A DNA stretch of 30,391 nucleotides. Source: a virus. Below, piece after piece: positions 1 through 7,607 of the stretch (the stretch's first letter is position 1; every line of letters starts with the position of its first letter). The notes under the pieces are model-generated. The model was not told the origin of the DNA. It saw only the letters and a list, made by a program, of their open reading frames with translations, and did no database searches. The stretch covers positions 1 to 30,391 of the IMG/VR virus record IMGVR_UViG_3300023179_000359. One strand, given 5' to 3'. A program made the translations under genes and the position numbers.

Positions 1-17
1 ACAAGTATATGCGTTTT

Positions 18-25
18 TATTTATC
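18..25 (-). promoter_or_regulatory. Possible late promoter for a gene left of the window
   Basis: Minus-strand GATAAATA, one mismatch from the T4 late -10 box TATAAATA, lies just after the stop of the 60-1628 gene and would drive whatever follows off the left edge. It is short and A+T-rich, so a chance match is possible. Confidence 0.3.
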
Positions 26-59
26 ATTGCAACCTCAAAGATTGCCTAAACGTGATTTA

Positions 60-1628
60 TTATGCCAAACCAGCAAGACGCATGATTCTCTTAGATTCGA
101 ACACTTGTCCAAGTTCTGCTATAACTTTTTCAGCTAACTGTCCAGCACCCTCGCCGAATTCTTTTTCTACAGCAATCTTAACACCTTCTTCTCCTTTAGG
201 AAACTGTCCGGTGTTTTCATCAAACATGCTGCGAATAAATTCAACTATTTCGCCGTTGCTCTTGCCTTCTGTAAAGAACTCATCAGCATCAAGACCAATC
301 ATGGCTGCTGCTTCACCAAGGGTCATATCCTTACCTGCAATGTTAATAACTGTTTCTTTTTTGGCGCCTGCTTTTTTAGCCTTTTCCATTGCTGCCTTAG
401 CAAGATGTTTGGCTTGACTATGCCCACCGTGTTCTGCACCATCACCAGCAGGTTTCTTTTTCTTAGGAGGATCTGGATCAAATGGTGGATCATTTTCGTC
501 GTAGTCTTTTTCTGATTCTGTCACAGCAAGCTCATGCATATAGGCTTCAAAATCATTGAGTTCTTGAAGTTCTGCTTCGATTTGTTTAACAGGGTCTAAT
601 TCTGATTGTAGTCCTATAATATCATTAGGCGTAACTTCTTTAACTGGACTGACATGTTCGCCTACAAGTTTATAGATATAAGGAAAAACATTTTTCAGTT
701 CTTCATTAAAACTACGAACAGTTAATCTATCAACCCAATCGTTTATAATATCTTCTGGAATTTCAAACTTTTCTTGTTCAGTAAAACTTTCAGCAAATGA
801 CTCGTAATATCCACGACTTTGCAGGCTATGTATTTCTTTTTTAACTTCCTGTATACGCTCTAACACACGATTGTTGATAGGACCCATTGCTTCGCTAACC
901 ATTTCATTGCGGTCTACATAACCTTTGAACATGCGAAGTTTATTTAATTCTTCACTTAGTCCAATGATATGTTGTCCAATACTATCATAGCTTGTGCCAC
1001 CGTGTGCTACATGCATGGCTAATGCTCTTGCACCGTTCAAATGCTTGTAAGGATAACGGAAACGTTCTCCGTTACTGCTTTCTACAAAGATGCTTTCAAT
1101 ATGCATTGAACGACCTGCTGGTGCATTATAGTTCACTGGTTTGCTATGCTTTACAATTAATTTTGCCTCGCCCATTTCTTGAAAACTGGTTCTCGAGGTT
1201 CCCCATAATTTACTTTCACTCATTGCGCCATCTCCGCGATTATTGGCTAGATATAGTTGTTGTCTTTGATCCAGATTCGACTTTGTAATATCACGAACAT
1301 TATAGTCCATCATGTTACGACTAGCAAAATCACTTAGACTTTCTAAAAATCTAAACCATTGATGCTTCACTAAACTTGGTTGATTTGCTACTATATCTTG
1401 ACTATACATGACTACTAACCCATCACTTTCGCCGTCTGGATTATCGTCTATACTAATATTAATATTACCTAAGTTTATATTATTTTTTACATAATTAAAT
1501 TCGAAAAATCTGGCATCTTTAGGACGATCAGTAGGCTCTTCATCCTTATCTCGTAATTTTATACTTGGGAACTGTGTTCTAAGTTTACCAAAAAGTTCTA
1601 CTGCCACATTTTCGAGGTTTTTTTCCAT
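60..1628 (-). CDS. Conserved marine T4-like phage protein, probably virion or head associated
   Basis: This 522-residue protein follows the large terminase. I recognise it as a conserved protein of T4-like marine phages, usually annotated as hypothetical or structural, with the signature GERFRYPYKHLNGARA about one third of the way in. It is acidic in the middle (DENDPPFDPDPPKKKK), followed by an Ala/Lys-rich helical stretch and a C-terminus ending RIMRLAGLA. It is not the portal: portal-type sequence is absent. I chose ATG 1628 (MEKNLENV) over an upstream in-frame TTG at 1643. That TTG overlaps the terminase stop and sits inside a late-promoter-like box. No Shine-Dalgarno is visible. Its biochemical role is unknown. 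Placement in the head gene block suggests a capsid or assembly role, which is inference. Confidence 0.75.
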   Translation of the reverse strand: MEKNLENVAVELFGKLRTQFPSIKLRDKDEEPTDRPKDARFFEFNYVKNNINLGNINISIDDNPDGESDGLVVMYSQDIVANQPSLVKHQWFRFLESLSDFASRNMMDYNVRDITKSNLDQRQQLYLANNRGDGAMSESKLWGTSRTSFQEMGEAKLIVKHSKPVNYNAPAGRSMHIESIFVESSNGERFRYPYKHLNGARALAMHVAHGGTSYDSIGQHIIGLSEELNKLRMFKGYVDRNEMVSEAMGPINNRVLERIQEVKKEIHSLQSRGYYESFAESFTEQEKFEIPEDIINDWVDRLTVRSFNEELKNVFPYIYKLVGEHVSPVKEVTPNDIIGLQSELDPVKQIEAELQELNDFEAYMHELAVTESEKDYDENDPPFDPDPPKKKKPAGDGAEHGGHSQAKHLAKAAMEKAKKAGAKKETVINIAGKDMTLGEAAAMIGLDADEFFTEGKSNGEIVEFIRSMFDENTGQFPKGEEGVKIAVEKEFGEGAGQLAEKVIAELGQVFESKRIMRLAGLA

Positions 1629-1633
1629 AACTA

Positions 1634-1641
1634 TATTTATC
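1634..1641 (-). promoter_or_regulatory. T4-type late promoter box, 5 nt from ATG
   Basis: Minus-strand GATAAATA is followed by TAGTT and the ATG at 1628. In T4 late promoters transcription starts about six bases after the box, which would place +1 on or beside the start codon and give a leaderless mRNA. It overlaps the end of the terminase gene. Confidence 0.45.
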
Positions 1642-2464
1642 AAAGGGTAGATGAAATGAATATTGGCATAGGAGGTTCGAAATCTTCCTCTTCAAACCCT
1701 TCATTTGTAGTGTAGGCATCAAATACCCTGTTGTCCCAATCGGCTAATACTTGACTCATACGCACTACTAATAAACAGGCTGCTACCAAGTCGTCTTGTT
1801 CTTCTAACTTACCTTTAAATGTTATTCCACTTGCTATAAAGTTTTTTAGTTCACTGATTAGGGGTTTACTATTGACTTTCATCTTGTTTGATTCTATCAA
1901 ATACTTTAACCTGGCGCAAGCACTGATTTTAGTCTTGTGTGTTGTATTAAATCCTTTACGAAACTTACGAACATGTCCTTTACGAATAGGTTCGCTGACA
2001 AAAAGCCCAGGAAAACTTTCTTCTCCTAAATCTCGTATACAGATAAGACCTGCTTCACCTATATTATTATTTTCAATACTCCAATAGATATTATTAGCAT
2101 TATCTTCTCCTATACACTCTAAAATATATTTTAAAATATCTCTCATTATTTTAACTTGTTGACTGATTGGAGTTAAATTGTGCTGCCATTCTCCGACTTG
2201 AGTAAAACTAGGTAGTTCAAATATTTCAATAGCAGCATTATTGCCGCCTGTTCCAAGACTTGGATCTAGTGCTACTGCATAGATAGAATCTTTGTTAGGT
2301 TTTTTATACCAACGTATCTGTCCTACATTAAAGATAGGAGCAGAGCCCTCCATACCAGCAAGATGGATACTGTTGATTAGTGTTTCATCATAGACTAAAA
2401 ATTCGCAGTTATATTCACGACGAAATCTTTCCTCACCAATGCGACCTCGTTCTTCTGTTCCCAT
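1640..2464 (-). CDS. 17: Large terminase, C-terminal nuclease part (downstream half of a frameshifted gene)
   Basis: This ORF encodes the RNase H-like nuclease domain of a T4 gp17-type terminase, which cuts concatemeric DNA during packaging. Acidic residues matching the expected catalytic positions are visible: D67 in YAVALDPSLG, E131 in YWSIENNNIG, and D224/D225 in EEQDDLVAACLL. Residues from about EERGRIGEERFRREYNCEFL continue the upstream ATPase ORF without loss if the ribosome slips -1 at CAG (2455-2457). The formal ATG at 2464 lies inside that overlap and has no good ribosome binding site, so it is probably not a natural start. The combined protein would be about 530 residues, somewhat shorter than T4 gp17 (610). 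A sequencing or assembly indel is the simplest explanation; a genuine split or recoding is the alternative. Confidence 0.85.
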   Translation of the reverse strand: MGTEERGRIGEERFRREYNCEFLVYDETLINSIHLAGMEGSAPIFNVGQIRWYKKPNKDSIYAVALDPSLGTGGNNAAIEIFELPSFTQVGEWQHNLTPISQQVKIMRDILKYILECIGEDNANNIYWSIENNNIGEAGLICIRDLGEESFPGLFVSEPIRKGHVRKFRKGFNTTHKTKISACARLKYLIESNKMKVNSKPLISELKNFIASGITFKGKLEEQDDLVAACLLVVRMSQVLADWDNRVFDAYTTNEGFEEEDFEPPMPIFISSTL

Positions 2465-3231
2465 GCTTCATCTCTATCTGGGTGTTCATCCCAGTTACAA
2501 GTAAATGGATAAAAACCGTTCACTCCAACTTCTCGTTCGTTACCAAATTCGTCAAATTTTTTGTTTGCTTCTTTCCATATACTGGCAAAGGTATCCTCGT
2601 CACTATTAGGTGTGCTGGTTATTATGCACTTACCACCAGTCGCCAATGTAGGACTTATTGAAGTCCAAAACTCGGCCGCTATATTAGGTGGCACAAAGGC
2701 AAACTCATCACAATATAATAAAGAAATACTCATACCACGACCTGTGTTTTCAGTAGTGGTTGTGCTGACTATACGGCTATTGTTATCGAACTCTATACTG
2801 CCTTTATTATAGTTTGTTACACCGCATCGAATATGATCAGGACATAATTCATAAGCATATCTAATACGCTGCATGATTTCTTGAGAACCAGTGTATTTGT
2901 GTGCTGAAATCAATATGATTTGATCAGGATGAAACATAGCATACCACAACAAATATCCAGCGGCACAGGTAGTTTTACCCATTTGGCGAGGTAACAGATT
3001 TACGTTGAATCTATGATAATGATAAGCATCTAATAATCTTGTTTGATAATCATAAGGCTCGAATAACAATTTACCTTTTACTGGATGTTGTATATAAAAA
3101 AAGTTATCGCAAAAAAAATGATAACCGTTATCGGCACTACATTTTAACAAATCATTGACTTGCTCTTCTGTATATTTTACTTGCTTGTGTGCCTTTTTAA
3201 TTAGCACACCATCTAAACTTTTTCCTGCCAT
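2395..3231 (-). CDS. 17: Large terminase, N-terminal ATPase part (upstream half of a frameshifted gene)
   Basis: This 278-residue ORF is the packaging ATPase domain of a T4 gp17-like large terminase. Visible motifs are the Walker A-type LLPRQMGKTT (K86, T87), Walker B LLYCDEFAF (D175, E176) and the coupling motif TSTP at 205-208. Homology runs to DEAWEQ (Q259). The following residues KNEVALVRKDF are unlike a terminase and end at a stop at 2395, whereas the -1 frame resumes the expected sequence. It starts at ATG 3231 with no Shine-Dalgarno. A terminator and a TAAATA box lie immediately upstream, so it probably begins its own late transcript. The protein would couple ATP hydrolysis to DNA translocation into the prohead together with the gp16-like small subunit encoded at 4518-4988. 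Confidence 0.9.
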   Translation of the reverse strand: MAGKSLDGVLIKKAHKQVKYTEEQVNDLLKCSADNGYHFFCDNFFYIQHPVKGKLLFEPYDYQTRLLDAYHYHRFNVNLLPRQMGKTTCAAGYLLWYAMFHPDQIILISAHKYTGSQEIMQRIRYAYELCPDHIRCGVTNYNKGSIEFDNNSRIVSTTTTENTGRGMSISLLYCDEFAFVPPNIAAEFWTSISPTLATGGKCIITSTPNSDEDTFASIWKEANKKFDEFGNEREVGVNGFYPFTCNWDEHPDRDEAWEQKNEVALVRKDFVVNITANF

Positions 3232-3236
3232 AATAT

Positions 3237-3244
3237 TATTTAAA
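3237..3244 (-). promoter_or_regulatory. Late-promoter-like box, 5 nt from the large-terminase ATG
   Basis: Minus-strand TTTAAATA is followed by ATATT and the ATG at 3231. It lies directly downstream of the terminator at 3246-3272, as expected for a new transcription unit, and would give a leaderless terminase mRNA. It matches the TAAATA core only. Confidence 0.4.
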
Positions 3245-3245
3245 G

Positions 3246-3272
3246 AAAAAAATAGGCTCTATGAGCCTATTT
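3246..3272 (-). terminator. Intrinsic terminator after the 3288-3881 gene
   Basis: There is a perfect 10-bp inverted repeat, AAATAGGCTC / GAGCCTATTT (3250-3259 and 3263-3272), with a 3-nt loop. On the minus strand it is followed by a run of seven T. It ends the transcript coming from the small-terminase and head-protein genes just before the large terminase gene. Confidence 0.85.
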
Positions 3273-3287
3273 GAAAGTTTGATAACT

Positions 3288-3881
3288 TTATTTCATTGAA
3301 CTATAAAGTTTTTCTAATGTTTCTCTAATCCTTGCTACAGCCATAGGGTTATCCCCGGGTTGTGTAGCTGCATAAGCCCCGTGTGGACGATGTAGATCGT
3401 CGCCTGCCATAGGCAGTGGCATGTGGGTTTCTTGTGGTTCGTTAGCATACTCGTCTACAGGTTGATCGTCACCGATTACCAGTGCTTTTTTAGCCATGTC
3501 CATACCTGGTTCTTCATGATCGTGATCTGGATGATCCATATTGCCTATCATCTTACCAAGGTCGTCTTCTCCACCGTGTTCACCTTCAATGTTCTTAAGA
3601 ATATCAATAAGATCTCGTATACCTCCAGCACCACTACCACTCATGTTAACATTCATACTAACATTATCTGGTTGAGATGAGCTTTGAGGCATATCTGGAC
3701 CGCATTCATTCGATAAAGAGTCTTCTCTTTTAATGTCTCCGGTCCCTTTTCCGTTAATTTTAATTTCTTGACCTTTTGGAGTATTTTGAACAGCTTGACC
3801 ATATGCGTTACCTTCATTTGGTTCTTCACTCATAGGTCTATCTAATTCTCGCATACGATTATATAATTCTTGAAAATTCAT
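3288..3881 (-). CDS. Conserved acidic Met/Gly-rich phage protein, probably head or scaffold associated
   Basis: This is a 197-residue, strongly acidic protein. The N-terminus MNFQELYNRMRELDR is helical. A low-complexity middle contains the conserved NMSGSGAGGIRDLIDILKNI element, then a His/Asp-rich stretch (DHPDHDHEEPGMD), DEYANEP, and a helical C-terminus ending LEKLYSSMK. I recognise the GSGAGGIRDL element from conserved hypothetical proteins of marine T4-like phages; the exact function is not known to me. The start is well supported by AAGGA upstream of ATG 3881. It lies between the gp16-like small terminase and the large terminase and is followed by a terminator. A role as scaffold or internal head component is inference. 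Confidence 0.65.
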   Translation of the reverse strand: MNFQELYNRMRELDRPMSEEPNEGNAYGQAVQNTPKGQEIKINGKGTGDIKREDSLSNECGPDMPQSSSQPDNVSMNVNMSGSGAGGIRDLIDILKNIEGEHGGEDDLGKMIGNMDHPDHDHEEPGMDMAKKALVIGDDQPVDEYANEPQETHMPLPMAGDDLHRPHGAYAATQPGDNPMAVARIRETLEKLYSSMK

Positions 3882-3890
3882 TTTATTTCC

Positions 3891-4496
3891 TTATTTGCTG
3901 CTATATGATTTAAGGGCACTACGAGCAGGGCCAGGCTTGGCCATTTCATTTGCTTTTTCTCTGTGAGCCTTCTTAGCCAGTAGTTGATCGTTTACGCCTT
4001 TATACTGCTGAGGCTCATTATCTTTACGTGTCTTAGATAGTTCTTTTAAGAACTTAGCTACATATTTTTCACCTACCAAATCTTGATGATTTTCTTTGGG
4101 GTAATCACACTGCCCAATGAGTGCCTTCCCTGACTTTGTTTCTTGATTTTCTTCTACCTGTGCTGCTTCTTCTTCGCGCAGACTACGAACTCTGATATGA
4201 CTTGCTGAGATTCCGGTATGCTCTGAAATATAACCGCTGAGAACTGTGCTGGTAGTAGGATATTTTAAATCGACATCAAAAACACTAACTTCTAAATTTT
4301 TTAAATCTACAAAGTCAGGAAGATTTTCTTGAATAGGCACTGTTTTACTTTTACTAAACTTCGAACATTCATATTTTTTAAGACAAGTTTCCACTACATC
4401 ATCAAAGTTATCAGGCAAATCACCAGCAATCTTTAGTTTAAAACTATAGATTTTTTCTTCTTGACTTTCCATTAAGTATTCTTTAAAAGATTTCAT
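3891..4496 (-). CDS. Conserved phage protein with a T4-like capsid-targeting N-terminus
   Basis: This 201-residue protein begins MKSFKEYLMES. That closely resembles the T4 capsid-targeting sequence of internal proteins (MKTYQEFIAE) and includes an L-x-E site of the type cut by the gp21 prohead protease. The middle (about residues 15-110) is a compact domain with the YSFKLKIAGDLPDNFDD and SHIRVRSLREEE segments, recognisable from conserved hypothetical proteins of marine T4-like phages. The C-terminus is Lys/Ala-rich and basic, as in DNA-contacting internal proteins. It sits in the head block between the two terminase subunits. Packaging inside the head is an inference from the N-terminal motif; the function is otherwise unknown. 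Confidence 0.65.
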   Translation of the reverse strand: MKSFKEYLMESQEEKIYSFKLKIAGDLPDNFDDVVETCLKKYECSKFSKSKTVPIQENLPDFVDLKNLEVSVFDVDLKYPTTSTVLSGYISEHTGISASHIRVRSLREEEAAQVEENQETKSGKALIGQCDYPKENHQDLVGEKYVAKFLKELSKTRKDNEPQQYKGVNDQLLAKKAHREKANEMAKPGPARSALKSYSSK

Positions 4497-4514
4497 ACCT
4501 TGATCCTATTATAT

Positions 4515-4522
4515 TATTTATT
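4515..4522 (-). promoter_or_regulatory. Possible late promoter for the 3891-4496 gene
   Basis: Minus-strand AATAAATA lies 18 nt before ATG 4496 and overlaps the stop codon of the upstream small-terminase gene. The expected start of transcription would leave a short leader containing AGGATCAAGG. The match is partial in an A+T-rich region. Confidence 0.3.
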
Positions 4523-4988
4523 TTAAATTCTTAAGTTTTTCAATTAGGCTATTTCGATCACTAACAATCATACCTGTTCCACTAACATCTATACTATCGT
4601 TGGTAGTTTCTTTGTCTAATTTTTCTTTCTTTATCTGCAATTCAATCATTTTAAGTTTTTTATCTATCTTAGCAGCTTTGGCATCTATAGCATTTTTTAA
4701 CATTGTGCTAGCTACTTCAAATACCCGCCCGCTATAACGTGCTTCTACATTCATTCCTAGGTCCATTAAATCATCAAACGCATCTGTAGCACGTTGAGCA
4801 AGACTATCAAATTCCCCGTCGCTCATATCTCCAAGACCTTTAACTTGTGGTAGTGCAGCACTAATTTTATCAAACTCTCCTATGTCTCTAAGTAAAGGTT
4901 GATTAGCTTGTTTAATTTCTTCTCGCTCGGCTTTTTTAATAGTTTTTTTAGTTTCAGGTAAATTAAGTATTTCTTCGAGTTTTTTCAT
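4518..4988 (-). CDS. 16: Putative small terminase subunit (T4 gp16-like)
   Basis: This 156-residue, mostly helical protein has a Lys-rich N-terminus and an acidic central helix (FDSLAQRATDAFDDLMDLG). Then comes the arrangement typical of gp16 proteins: RVFEVASTMLKNAIDAKAAK followed by a long coiled-coil-like segment with KKLKMIELQIKKEK. Length is close to T4 gp16 (164 residues). Small terminases form rings that stimulate the large-subunit ATPase and recognise DNA for packaging. The gene follows the gp4-like nuclease by 8 bases and precedes two head-associated genes and the large terminase, which fits. The primary sequence is divergent, so the call rests on pattern, size and neighbours. Confidence 0.65.
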   Translation of the reverse strand: MKKLEEILNLPETKKTIKKAEREEIKQANQPLLRDIGEFDKISAALPQVKGLGDMSDGEFDSLAQRATDAFDDLMDLGMNVEARYSGRVFEVASTMLKNAIDAKAAKIDKKLKMIELQIKKEKLDKETTNDSIDVSGTGMIVSDRNSLIEKLKNLK

Positions 4989-4996
4989 ACAAATAC

Positions 4997-5428
4997 TTAT
5001 CTATTGGTAAACAAATCATTTTCGGTTAAGATTCGAAATTTTATTCCTTGTTTACCGCACCATTCATAAGCCGCACGCCATTTGTATTGATTTTTAGCAT
5101 ACTGAATCTGATTATGTTTACTACGTCCTACATTTTCTTTCAATGTTTGACTAGCAGGTTTAACTTCTATAAGCTCGGTATTAATTTTGTTATTTTTGTC
5201 TGTGTATTGTATAAAAAAATCCGGAACATAGATTGTTTGTCGTCCAGTAAAGGGATCTTTATAGGGAATTTTAATTGCTTCACTAGCCCATTTCATAATA
5301 TTAGGATTTGAATCGCAAAACCGCATAAAACTCCATTCCCAACTACTTCTATATGTAGGTTGATGATTACCTACATATTTTTCTGGATTCATTAGAGAAT
5401 ATTTGCCCTGAGCATAATTTCGTTTCAT
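4997..5428 (-). CDS. 4: Head-completion nuclease-like protein (T4 gp4 family)
   Basis: This 143-residue protein (T4 gp4 is 150) has a PD-(D/E)xK / TnsA-like endonuclease pattern. It reads YRSSWEWSFMRFCD with a conserved Glu, then VPDFFIQY, then LIEVKPASQ, giving E...PD...ExK. T4 gp4 acts at head completion, making DNA-filled heads competent for tail joining; the nuclease fold suggests trimming of DNA ends. The start overlaps the stop of the preceding gene by an ATGA junction at 5425-5428, indicating translational coupling. All visible active-site-type residues are intact. Confidence 0.85.
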   Translation of the reverse strand: MKRNYAQGKYSLMNPEKYVGNHQPTYRSSWEWSFMRFCDSNPNIMKWASEAIKIPYKDPFTGRQTIYVPDFFIQYTDKNNKINTELIEVKPASQTLKENVGRSKHNQIQYAKNQYKWRAAYEWCGKQGIKFRILTENDLFTNR

Positions 5429-5799
5429 TGAGCAATATTTCTACTTTCATAGTTTTCATCGATTATTGGATCTTTAAAACCAATGCTACTTGTTTTTTCA
5501 CGATAGGCATTAAGAATTTCCGAAACTACTCCGCTTAATTGTAAATCAGTTAGACCTTTTAAAGTTTCTAATATTTTAAAAACATTTATATTTTCTAATC
5601 TACTTTGTGTAAGTAAAACTATTGCAACACTTTTTGCCGCCAGTTCATCAAAGTCTCGTTTTAAAAAAAATCCGACAACAGCATCAATCTGTTCTGCCGG
5701 AAATGTAATTTCGTGTAAAAAATATCTATCGAAAAACTTTCTAACTTTTTCAGAACTATCTTTTCCTTTAATTATTGGTAAATTTTGTTTATCTATCAT
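5425..5799 (-). CDS. Conserved small phage protein between tube-like protein and gp4
   Basis: This 124-residue, mainly helical protein has the segments LPIIKGKDSSEKVRKFF, AVVGFFLKRDFDELAAKS and NVFKILETLKGLTDLQLS. I recognise it as a conserved hypothetical of T4-like marine phages that travels with tail tube and gp4 genes; no biochemical role is known to me. ATGA overlaps at both ends (5796-5799 and 5425-5428) put it in a coupled trio with the tube-like protein and the gp4-like nuclease. A tail or head-completion assembly factor is possible but unproven. Confidence 0.6.
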   Translation of the reverse strand: MIDKQNLPIIKGKDSSEKVRKFFDRYFLHEITFPAEQIDAVVGFFLKRDFDELAAKSVAIVLLTQSRLENINVFKILETLKGLTDLQLSGVVSEILNAYREKTSSIGFKDPIIDENYESRNIAQ

Positions 5800-6869
5800 A
5801 TGCCACCTGGGGTATTGTTTCCTTGATAGGGTGTAGCTCGTGTTTCATTATTAGTTGTAGAAGGTATTTGAAATATAGAATTTCCTATACTTCCTGGTCC
5901 TGCACGAGCAGCAGTTTGCAATCCTTTTACTGCTATATTTTGTAATTCATTTGAAATACCAGATTTTGTAAGACTTTTAGCATTTTGATATGTGTTTATA
6001 GTCTGTATAGCAGTAGTTATTAAATTAGCAGGACTTTCAAATGCCTTGCCACTTGCTACATTACCAAACACTGTTTCCATTCCTGCTAAAACGCCGCCTG
6101 TTCCGAATAAGCTTTCTGTGCCTCCACCTGCGACAGATAATGGGCTAGGCACATGATCATAATGATCTTGAGCGAAACCTGGAGGATTACCTTTGCTTAC
6201 ACTGCCATAATCATAGGTCACAGCCTCATAAGCTACTGTCATAGAGTTTTGGCTCGGTCCCGTATCTGCATAATTCATAGTGTCATGATTGAAAGCTGTA
6301 ACAACAGGATTTATTAGTTTCGCCATACTCCAATATTTTCTAGCCATCAAATAAATGGAAATAGAACTAAAGAACGGTACCGTACTACCATTATCAAACC
6401 CATAAGGGCTTTTAATCGAACTAGCTCCTAGCATAGCAGTTCTATTGTAGTTTCCACTTACTTTTGCTGCTTCGTTATCAGCAAAATAATAGCTGTAATA
6501 ATTTTCCCAAAACATTCTTACTACATTGAAGTTATCTTCATGAAATATTATATTAACAGGTTGATAATCTAACTTAACATGAACTACTTTTCTTCTATTA
6601 TACTGATTCAAAGTTTCGGTTTGTATTGAAAATTTAGGTAAATCCGCAGACTTTACTAACATATTAAATTCTTGTTGATGCCGATAGTTAAAATTCATGC
6701 TCTTTAATGCTTGCGGATTTATTACAAAACTAACATGATATTGAAACTTTAACTTTGGGGCTAATCTAATATCATCGTCATCAAATAATCGTGCAGCATG
6801 TCTAAAATCAGAAAGATGACCTTTCGGATTAGTTAGAGATTTTAAATATGAAGTAGATTTAGAACCCAT
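5796..6869 (-). CDS. Tail-tube-like virion protein (gp19/gp54-type, tentative)
   Basis: This is a 357-residue protein. Its N-terminal third (LAPKLKFQYHVSFVI, then VKSADLPKFSIQTETLNQYN and VVHVKLDYQPVNIIFHED) has the beta-rich layout of myovirus tail tube and tube-initiator proteins. A Gly/Ala/Ser-rich C-terminal part follows. It lies directly after the gp19 gene. I chose ATG 6869 (MGSKSTSY). The longer in-frame start at 6929 lies inside a strong terminator hairpin and would add an implausible hydrophobic leader. No Shine-Dalgarno is visible, and a perfect TATAAATA lies four bases before this ATG. It could be a baseplate-proximal tube adaptor or a second tube paralog; the family assignment is by pattern only. 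Confidence 0.6.
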   Translation of the reverse strand: MGSKSTSYLKSLTNPKGHLSDFRHAARLFDDDDIRLAPKLKFQYHVSFVINPQALKSMNFNYRHQQEFNMLVKSADLPKFSIQTETLNQYNRRKVVHVKLDYQPVNIIFHEDNFNVVRMFWENYYSYYFADNEAAKVSGNYNRTAMLGASSIKSPYGFDNGSTVPFFSSISIYLMARKYWSMAKLINPVVTAFNHDTMNYADTGPSQNSMTVAYEAVTYDYGSVSKGNPPGFAQDHYDHVPSPLSVAGGGTESLFGTGGVLAGMETVFGNVASGKAFESPANLITTAIQTINTYQNAKSLTKSGISNELQNIAVKGLQTAARAGPGSIGNSIFQIPSTTNNETRATPYQGNNTPGGI

Positions 6870-6873
6870 AATA

Positions 6874-6881
6874 TATTTATA
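6874..6881 (-). promoter_or_regulatory. Consensus T4 late promoter box, 4 nt from ATG
   Basis: Minus-strand TATAAATA is followed by TATT and the ATG at 6869. It sits just downstream of the terminator at 6907-6940. The exact late-promoter octamer together with the missing Shine-Dalgarno predicts transcription starting at about the start codon. Confidence 0.55.
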
Positions 6882-6906
6882 TAATATAATATATAGGTAT
6901 TTTATC

Positions 6907-6940
6907 AAAAAAAAACACCATATATACATATGGTGTTTTT
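6907..6940 (-). terminator. Intrinsic terminator after the tail tube gene
   Basis: There is a 13-bp perfect stem (6911-6923 with 6928-6940; core CACCATAT / ATATGGTG) and a 4-nt loop. On the minus strand it runs into a stretch of nine T. It separates the abundant sheath/tube transcript from the genes downstream. A near mirror-image T run on the plus strand means it could work both ways. Confidence 0.88.
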
Positions 6941-6952
6941 GAAGATTTTAAA

Positions 6953-7591
6953 TTAGCCTAAACCAGCAGAGCCAGTAGCAAATTCGCCAATAGTACGAGC
7001 AACAACTTGTCCGACACCTTGTGCGATCGGAGTTTGAGTACAGTTATCCATTTGTATTGTTAGGGCAATAGTTACTGGATTACTATCACTGTAGGCAAGA
7101 TTCTGATAGTTAGCTGTCTGAATGTAGCAGCCCACAACATCCCATGTTTCTAAAATAAACCCTGATCCGTCTAAGCCATTTCCACCGTCAAGAATTTCTA
7201 TTAACATCTGAAATTTATAATTACTAGCGGCTGCTGCTGAACTTTGCTCTAAGAAGTCGAATTGCTTCTGAAGCTGAGCACCAACAGCTTTACTAATGTT
7301 TCCATTAGCATCGTCACGTAAATTAAGCGTCATTGTACTCCATGTATGCTTACCTGCATAATTAACTTTACTGTTATAAACTTCGATAGGTACATTCGTA
7401 AAGCTAACATTTGGTCTAGTAACATCAATAACTTGTTTTGTTAATTCGTTTAAAGCTTGTCCACCTGTTCCAAAGCTAATAAAGCTTACCCTAAAGCGAT
7501 ATTTCAGCTTAGGCATTAGCATACCCTGAGATGTTGCACTCTGGTTACTTGCTAATGGAACTGTAAATTTTGATAATGAAGCAATTGCCAT
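6953..7591 (-). CDS. 19: Tail tube protein (T4 gp19 family)
   Basis: This 212-residue protein follows the sheath gene by 16 bases, as in T4 (18 then 19). Beta-strand-rich sequence with MPKLKYRFRVSFISFG near the N-terminus, a central DVTRPNVSFTNVPIEVYNSK, and the C-terminal AYSDSNPVTIALTIQMDNC is typical of the gp19 tube. The usual length is about 160-210 residues. Hexameric rings of this protein would form the inner tail tube through which DNA passes. ATG 7591 is preceded by AGGAG at good spacing, in keeping with high-level expression. The terminator at 6907-6940 closes the sheath-tube unit. Confidence 0.9.
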   Translation of the reverse strand: MAIASLSKFTVPLASNQSATSQGMLMPKLKYRFRVSFISFGTGGQALNELTKQVIDVTRPNVSFTNVPIEVYNSKVNYAGKHTWSTMTLNLRDDANGNISKAVGAQLQKQFDFLEQSSAAAASNYKFQMLIEILDGGNGLDGSGFILETWDVVGCYIQTANYQNLAYSDSNPVTIALTIQMDNCTQTPIAQGVGQVVARTIGEFATGSAGLG

Positions 7592-7607
7592 TTATAATTC
7601 TCCTAAA

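Noticed and set aside
52-417. Plus-strand open frames antisense to minus-strand genes, such as 52-417, 3423-3680, 22303-22617, 23126-23638, 23740-24135 and 29048-29275
   Set aside because: They are shadows of real genes: low-complexity Ser/Ile/Cys-rich translations, no ribosome binding sites, and stronger coding evidence on the other strand.
60-1643. TTG at 1643 as start, and identification of this gene as the portal (gp20)
   Set aside because: The TTG has no ribosome binding site and overlaps the promoter-like box. The protein lacks portal-type sequence and matches a different conserved marine phage family.
2440-2470. Programmed -1 frameshift at a classic slippery site in the terminase
   Set aside because: No X-XXY-YYZ heptamer is present at the shift point and no obvious pseudoknot follows, so I keep it only as one possibility beside a sequencing indel.
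5796-6929. Start at 6929 for the tube-like protein
   Set aside because: It lies in a strong intrinsic terminator hairpin and adds a hydrophobic tail unlike the family. ATG 6869 with a late-promoter box is more plausible.
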